Below the pieces are notes generated by a model. It did no database searches and was not told the origin of the DNA. It saw only the letters and a program-made list of their open reading frames with translations. A stretch of 64,000 nucleotides of DNA. Origin: Rhodamnia argentea (lineage: Eukaryota; Streptophyta; Magnoliopsida; Myrtales; Myrtaceae). The stretch lies in contig NC_063158.1 of NCBI RefSeq assembly GCF_020921035.1, positions 24,042,178-24,106,177 of the forward strand, written 5' to 3'. The first letter of the stretch is position 1, and every line of letters begins with the position of its first letter. This document shows, piece after piece, positions 57,830 through 64,000 of this stretch. Position numbers and translations under genes: made by a program.

Positions 57830-60800
57830 TGTCACGCCCCGATCCTCGAGCACGCGGCGTCCCCGCCATCTCGTCCCTCGGGTCATAAAGGATAGCGTCC
57901 CGGGCACGCTACCGACCCTTGAAATTTATTACGCATGCGGAAACGTATACTCTCCCAATGTATAAGTATAACAAGGGTAGCAAGGTAGGAACATTCATAA
58001 CAGTCAAATAACGAAATACAGTCATCGATACAATATCAAAAGTGGGTGATAACTAACCCTTCGTAGCCTCTGTCCTATACAACCCCATAACTTGAGGTGG
58101 CTTCCTAAGACCAACAAAAAGGTAATAGGGTCGGGAAGGGTTCACTTCTCAACTACCCCATAAAGAGGCTATATGGCTACAGCCATCGGCATCAACTCCA
58201 AAAGATCCTAAACTCCATCACTTTGGACACGAAAAATGTTAACCACGACGGGGTGAGATACTTCTCGGTGAGTCGACGCCTAAGCTCGGCTAGGACGTTG
58301 ACTCGTTTCGAACGTCCTATCAACGGATCACATAGTACAGAGCGGATATTTCAACCACATGCAACTTACCCGCCAGGATGCCACACGTATAAAACAAAAT
58401 AGACACGATATGACGGTTGCAATAAATAATGCAAAAGTGACACGACAATCGCGTTAAACAATTTAAACAATCCATGACGTGACAGTCATAGCGGTGACTC
58501 CACCGACAGTATATTATATCAATCCACACACAAAACACCACTCATTGTCCAATTATTGATGGTCAAAACCATTCGATCAGGCACACTAGTCGGTTGGTGC
58601 CAGCACACTAGTCGATTGGTGCTCTTTCTGGCAGCACCGTGCATCGTCCCTTACTTCCGGCGACGGCATCTAATAGTCCGTGTAATTCCGATCGTCACGG
58701 AATGGATCTATCGGGAATCCCTATAAAGGCTTCGGTCCTTCACTAGCTGCGACCGGCATCCGATCCGTCAGAGTACAATGACCGTCGTGCATCCGATTCA
58801 ATCAAAGAACAGTGATTGTCGGGGATATCCAGCCAATCAGAAGACAATGATTGGCGGACCAACCATCAAATAGCCACACCAGCATGTCGAATACCACTCA
58901 ACTCTCATTTTAACATTTAGCCATTTACCCGTATGAGCAGGCTCATAGACTCGGCCACAGGCCATTTCATGCCAAACATGCGACTTGAACCCACATAGGG
59001 TCACATAGATACACACATTATCTACCAAACTTTGCATATATAAACAGAATGCTCATCCCTCAATAGTCGACAAATCAATTGGCAATCGGTCAAAGCATTT
59101 AATCAAATTATCGATATAGACGATCGATCAAGCACATTCAATCAAGTCAATAACACATATTCGATCCAATTAATCCCAATTTATACGTCAACTTAACAAG
59201 ATTCAATCTAATCTAGCAATAATCCATCCCGACTTGTTATTCGATCATATGCTCGTCTCTAGCCTTCCGCTTGCTCACGATCAATCATTAACAATCATTA
59301 AGTCACCCAATTTAATTCTAATTAGCCACAATCGAACTAACTTAACTAATTGGGGCCATTTAGCCTAAACCAAGGCTTTACCCTAAATCGGCCCTAATTA
59401 ATTTACCTAAACACCCTAAAATAATAATTAAACTAAATTCGAACGTAATTAGCGTCTTAACCAAGGATTAGAGGTCAACTCACGGTCAAATAGGTGAGGC
59501 GAGTGCGACGGCGATCCTTGAGAACCTTTGGTGCAAACCTCGAACTTGATTGGATCGTGGGCCCAAAACCTCGGATAATGAGTCTAAACTCTTGATCCAC
59601 TTGGCCCACGGGCCTAATAAAAGGCCCAATCACTTGGCCCAACACCCTGGATCACGGCCCAAGTCGGTTTGGGCCACGGCCCAGCTCGTAGGCCCACTGT
59701 TCAGGCCCAAATGGAGCTGCCCAGACCAAAAACAGGGGAAATTGAGGGGGATCCGGGGCTGTTTCGTGGATTGAAGGGTGGTGGTTGGCTCCGGGGTCGA
59801 CGGTGGATGTCCGAGGAGGCGGGGGAAGGGTGATGGTGGTCGGTGGTGGCACTCGGTGGCCGGAGCTAGTGCCGGCAGCAGCCAACAGAAGCTGCAACAG
59901 GCAGAACAGAGCAAAGAAACAGAACAGAGCAAGCTGGTCGGGGCTGTTCCGGAGCTCGAACGGCGTCGGGACTTTGCGGGGCTGCGGGAAAAGGTCTGAG
60001 GGAGTGTTGGGAGGTGTATGGTGATCGGAGGTGGCTGGAGAAGGCGGCGGAACAGCGGCGGCAGCAGCTTCAGGCGGTGCAGGGCGGAGCAGCGAAAAAC
60101 AGAACAGGCAGTGACAAAACCGGCTGTTCGTGGCTGTTCCGGCGAGGCACGGATGCGACTCGACCTGGTGGTGGTTGGACGGCGTCGGAGGAAGTCTGTG
60201 GAGGTCAGGGAAGGGCGGAGCTGGGCTGAGGAAGGCCGAACAGAACAGAGAAGCAGCAACAGCAGCAACCCGGCAGAAAACAGAGCATGCCGCTGAGGCT
60301 TCTCCCAGCCGGTTTTCCGGCGACTCCGGCGGCGCGACGGTGGTCCCGCGGTGTCGATGATATTCTGGAAGTGTTGTAGTTGTTCTTGGTGGCTTGGGGC
60401 AGTAGAGATTATGCCCGAAAGATGAAGAAAGAAGGAGAAGAAAAGATGATGGTGAAGTCGGTTAAGGGGGGGCCAACGTGTGAGAGAGAGAGAGGGGGAG
60501 AGAGAGAGAGAGAGAGAGAATTCTGGAGATTTTTTACCAAGGGCTGAAGTGATAAGGTGGGGCCCACTAATTATAGTCTTGTCCACTAGTTCCTAAAACC
60601 CCAGGGGTAGTTTTGTAATTTCACATTTTGGCCAGGGGTATTTTGGTAATTTCACACCCTAGGTCATTCGTGAGTCCGGAAACCCGACAGAGGGTTATTT
60701 AATCCGAACTCGAGTCAATTTACCCCAAACCTAATTCTAAGACGCAATTACTCATTTAATCGGAATTTATTCCAATTCGAGTCACGGTCCCGGAAATTTC

Positions 60801-60915
60801 CGATTTCCGATTTCTAATTTCTTAACATCCAACCTTGGGCATCAAATTAAAATTTTCTAGTCGTTCCATAGACTAGATTTCACTATTTTGATCGCCCAAT
60901 TTTTAGGGTGTTACA
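57830..60915 (-). mobile_element. Long solo LTR C (3.1 kb), inserted in spacer D2
   Basis: On the minus strand it starts TGTAACACCC and ends GGGGCGTGACA. Target duplication TCCTT at 57825-57829 and 60916-60920, with the empty site visible at 48742-48760 and about 37640. The GC-rich block is at about 59490-60470 (with a GA/TC microsatellite at 60480-60520). The rest aligns with LTRs A and B in the same internal order. No coding domains. Confidence 0.88.
60480..60520. repeat. GA microsatellite in solo LTR C
   Basis: A run of GA dinucleotides with a GGGG interruption. LTR B has a TC-rich run at the equivalent place (about 52200-52235 on +). Confidence 0.9.
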
Positions 60916-61413
60916 TCCTTCCACCATTTTTGGTGCGAAGCCCTGGTTAGGGTTTCTCCAAGTTGCCATCTCATCAACCCTTCATGAACTACATGACTCC
61001 CGATTGTGCTGATGGGGTATGAAGGCGAGGCGACAACAAACAAATGAGGGACAAATGGATGACCGAGTGATCAAGGAAACTACTCGACCCGTTTCTGTTC
61101 TTTCTTTATTTCGTTGATTCCGAAAGCCTAAATCACCATCAAAGAAGGGAGAAAAGTATGAGCTTTGTTCTAGTTAGCAGGAAAAAATATAATAAAAGCT
61201 TTTAACACTAATAAGTGAAAATAAACCTTCAGCATCTGCAACTTGGATGCACAAACAGTAATTGTGATCAAATCAAAAGAATCAGGTTAATATGGTAGCT
61301 AAGTTTCTGTCATATGAAAACAAGAATACTAGCCTACCATAAAAGACTAATCAGGTTAGGGTTTCTCTAGGTTAGCACCTCATCCACCCTTCATAAACTA
61401 CATGATACACTAC

Positions 61414-62070
61414 CAGAGAAAATTATCAAAAAAATTCTAAAATTATTGTAATTATGTCAATTCAATCATCAATCTTTTTTTTTTTTTTGCCAATTGAATC
61501 CTAAACAATTTACATTTGTGCCAATTAAGCTCATTTGACCGGTCAATGTTGACATAGACAATTTTCTATAATACATTAACATATATTTTTTTTAAAAAAA
61601 TTATATTTTTAATAAAAATTTTCCTGTCTTTTTCCTTTCTTTTCTTAGAGCCAATAGGCCCTTGCTCAGATCGGAGGGTTGCGAGCCCTCGCCGGCCACC
61701 GGGCTAGAGCCGTGAGGCCTCACCACCCGCAACAAGACTCGCGGCCCTCACTCAACTGCGAGCGAGGGCTCGTGACCCGCCATGGTGTGACCAAGGGCTC
61801 GCGGCCCTTGCCTAGTGACCGGCGGAGGTCATCGGCGGTGTCCCGCTAGCCCTAATAAAAAGAAAAGAAAAGAAAATGATAGGAAAAAAATAGTTAAAAA
61901 CATAAAAATAATTTAGAAAAAATAAAAAATTATTTATGTCAACGCCGGCTGGTTAAATGTACTAAATAGACACAAATGTAAAATTTTTAGGATTCAATTG
62001 GTAAAAAAAAAAATGTTGAAGACCGGATTGATACAAGCGCAATGTATTTATGACTTTTTTGGTAATTCTC
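61414..62070. mobile_element. MULE-type MITE (duplicate of 38136-38785)
   Basis: Same ends and same GC-rich centre built of CGAGCCCTC-like words (about 61640-61850). The left boundary is given to within a few bases. Confidence 0.65.
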
Positions 62071-63551
62071 CTACACGATTGTGCTGATGACATATGACGG
62101 AGAGGCGACAATAAACAAAATGAACGACTAAATGGACAACTAAGGAAAATAAACAACCGTAAATAGATTAGTGGAGTCTCTTCTTGGGGTTGTTTTTCTT
62201 TTCACGCCACCTCGCATTGCCGAGGACTAACCATCGGTTCATCTTCGTCTCTTGACCCGTCTTTTTTTTTTTTTTCTTTTTGTGGTCAGATTTCTTGATC
62301 TGTGATTGAACATCCTGTTTAACCTTTTCCGGTCAAAGCTACCTAACGGAGAGGAAAAAGCATGCTTTCCCAACGGGGCCAAATGGATGACCGAGTGATC
62401 AAGACATCTCTCATCCGCTGTTATAAGTCCAACGAAAGGACACTACTCGACCCGTTTCTGTTCTTTCTTTATTTCGTTGATTCCGAAAGCATAAATCACC
62501 ATCAAAGAAGGGAGAAAAGTATGAGCTTTGTTCTAGTTAGCAGGATTGAATAGATGTCCATGGTTTTTGATTGCATGATCTTCTAGCGCAGTCAATCGGG
62601 TCATAGATTTGGTGATCCGGAACAATTGAGTGTACAAAATCAGAATCGGGTCTACTTACCCGGTGTTTATGCCCATTTCGGTCGCACTAGTGTAAACTTA
62701 GTGGCTTTATTTTAACTTCAGTCTGCCAAAAGAGTCATCTTAAATATGGTAGCTGAGTTCTGCCACATGAAAACAAGAATACTAGCATACCATAAAGGAC
62801 TAATTTGAAGAGGGTTCATAGGAAATCAAATGGCACATTTGACCTAGCCTTGAATAAGTCCTGAGAAATGGACATTTTGGTGGAAGCCATTAGGCGTTTG
62901 GACTTCATAAAAGGCATGGGCAGAAAGAAAAATACACCTTTCGCTCTCTCTTGGCAACAACTGTAGGCAATGAGTCAAAAGAGAGGACTCTTCTTTTTTT
63001 CTCTGTTTCTGCAGTGAGCTTATGAACAGAAGATTCAAGATTCGAACTCTCAGGCTCGACTTACAGTTTATATGTTAAAATAGCAGCATATGGAAACTGA
63101 CGTGTTATCCATCTCCGTCACAACGGTTTGGAATGTCCAGCTCTCTTTAGGATGAGCAGCGTGCTGTTATCCCTGAACCCTGTTCTTTCAACTTTAACCG
63201 ATTCAATGCGAGAGCAAATGCACCTCAAGCAACTTCTTTCGACCACGTTGGTTAAGGGGATTAGGCTGCTGTGAAGGGAAAGGCAAGGCAAGGCAAGTCG
63301 CCAAGGTACGTGACCATTGCTTCAATTTACATAAAGTACAATCGATTTTCTTGTTTCACGATCGAGAAATATTGATCGGAAGTATGAAGCTTGGACCAAA
63401 AAGATGACAATTACTTGCTTAAATTCAGGAGAAAGGTGGATCCTTACAAATTAAGACCTCGACTACACTCCATGGTATTCGAGGTACCATTCACTCAGCC
63501 ACTTTTGTTGCCTCAGACATCATATCATAGTATCCTCAATAAAAAGACTCA

Positions 63552-64000
63552 ATGAACACAGAAAAGGGGTTAGTGTATCCCCTGCTTCTTCTTTTTCTAC
63601 TTCAGGTAAGTACTTGCTTGGACATCCTTGACCAAAACAATACTATCAAAGATGGAAATCTCTTGCTCTCCAGTGGTAAAACATTCGCTCTGGGTTTCTT
63701 CAGCTCGGGTAATTCTAGCAATCGTTATGTCGGAATTTGGTATCACCAAGTTTCTGAGCTAACTGTTGTTTGGGTTGCTAATCGAGAGAGACCAATCAGT
63801 GGCACTTCGGGAGCTCTTTCAATTGATTCTGATGGAAATTTGGTGCTCCATGAGACAAATGGAAGCTTTCCTGTTTGGTCCACAAATGTTTCTTCTGCAT
63901 CATCCAATGATTCTACTACAGCCCGGCTTACGGATTCAGGCAATCTAGTCCTGGTTCAAGATTTTAGTCAAAGGTTGATATGGCAAAGCTTTGATTATCC
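63552..64000 (+). CDS. RLK copy 6: start of an S-domain receptor kinase, cut by the window end
   Basis: Open from the ATG at 63552 to the last base: signal peptide (MNTEKGLVYPLLLL...), then the bulb-lectin domain with [17 protein letters not shown] and the start of WQSFDYP. About 149 codons, no stop. Highly similar to copy 4, and in the equivalent position after duplicated spacer D2, so it is the positional partner of copy 4. The ATG context is changed: sisters have GACAAC before ATG, here GACTCA. The cryptic CAG|GTAAGT donor is present (63603-63611). Whether the rest is intact cannot be seen. Confidence 0.85.
   Translation, partial: MNTEKGLVYPLLLLFLLQVSTCLDILDQNNTIKDGNLLLSSGKTFALGFFSSGNSSNRYVGIWYHQVSELTVVWVANRERPISGTSGALSIDSDGNLVLHETNGSFPVWSTNVSSASSNDSTTARLTDSGNLVLVQDFSQRLIWQSFDY

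Larger units (their letters stand above)
55066..63551. other. Spacer between copies 5 and 6 (duplicated block D2)
   Basis: Matches 34106-40311 from end to end, except that it lacks the hAT element and carries solo LTR C. Without LTR C and its target duplication it is about 5395 bases against about 5355 in D1. Same MITEs, same relic exon, same upstream region. No functional gene. Confidence 0.7.

Noticed and set aside
59630-60586. 318-codon ORF on the minus strand
   Set aside because: Same situation in solo LTR C: low-complexity Ser/Leu/Pro sequence from a TC microsatellite and C-rich DNA.

Overview
The window is nuclear DNA of a flowering plant, probably a woody eudicot. It has split genes with GT-AG introns, AT-rich spacers, plant LTR retrotransposons primed by initiator-Met tRNA, and many small inverted-repeat transposons. 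I cannot fix the species from sequence alone. No prokaryotic features, rRNA genes or CRISPR arrays were seen, and no tRNA genes were noticed by eye.

The backbone is a head-to-tail array of six G-type lectin S-receptor-like kinases (SD1/S-domain RLKs), all on the + strand and all with the same seven-exon structure: lectin/S-locus/PAN exon 1, transmembrane exon 2, kinase exons 3-7. Copy 1 (1223-5075, 832 aa) and copy 4 (40312-43664, 839 aa) are open from end to end with all kinase motifs. Copy 2 (8141-11598) is intact except for a TGA that replaces the Arg of the catalytic HRD motif. Copy 3 (28241-34105) has two nonsense codons, a MULE-type MITE in exon 1, a Harbinger-type element in intron 2, a solo LTR in exon 7, and DFS in place of DFG. 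Copy 5 (49094-55065) has lost its promoter and N-terminal half, carries a GC splice donor and a 1-bp frameshift, and has a 3.1-kb solo LTR in its last exon. Copy 6 begins at 63552 and runs off the window with its reading frame open.

The spacers are layered. They hold repeated relics of the last RLK exon (5103, 13881, 14380, 15430, 37290, 48398, 57476), copies of RLK flanks, and transposons. These include a Copia element on the - strand (16245-25162, 107-bp LTRs) with a 3.65-kb solo LTR nested just upstream of its gag start, a 526-bp TRIM (25272-25797), three related long solo LTRs (20592-24242, 51758-54874, 57830-60915), an 843-bp hAT-type element (34483-35325), and a family of MULE-type MITEs with 9-10 bp target duplications. 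The spacers after copies 3 and 5 are the same block: about 5.36 kb and 5.40 kb once later insertions are removed. A unit of about 18-21 kb was therefore duplicated. Copy 5 looks like a crossover product, copy-4-like up to exon 4 and copy-3-like from intron 4 onward.

The intact copies should encode plasma-membrane receptors that read an extracellular ligand and signal through a cytoplasmic Ser/Thr kinase. S-domain RLKs act in self-incompatibility, immunity and stress, but nothing here fixes a ligand. I found no undescribed gene system. What stands out is the way the array is decaying and recombining.
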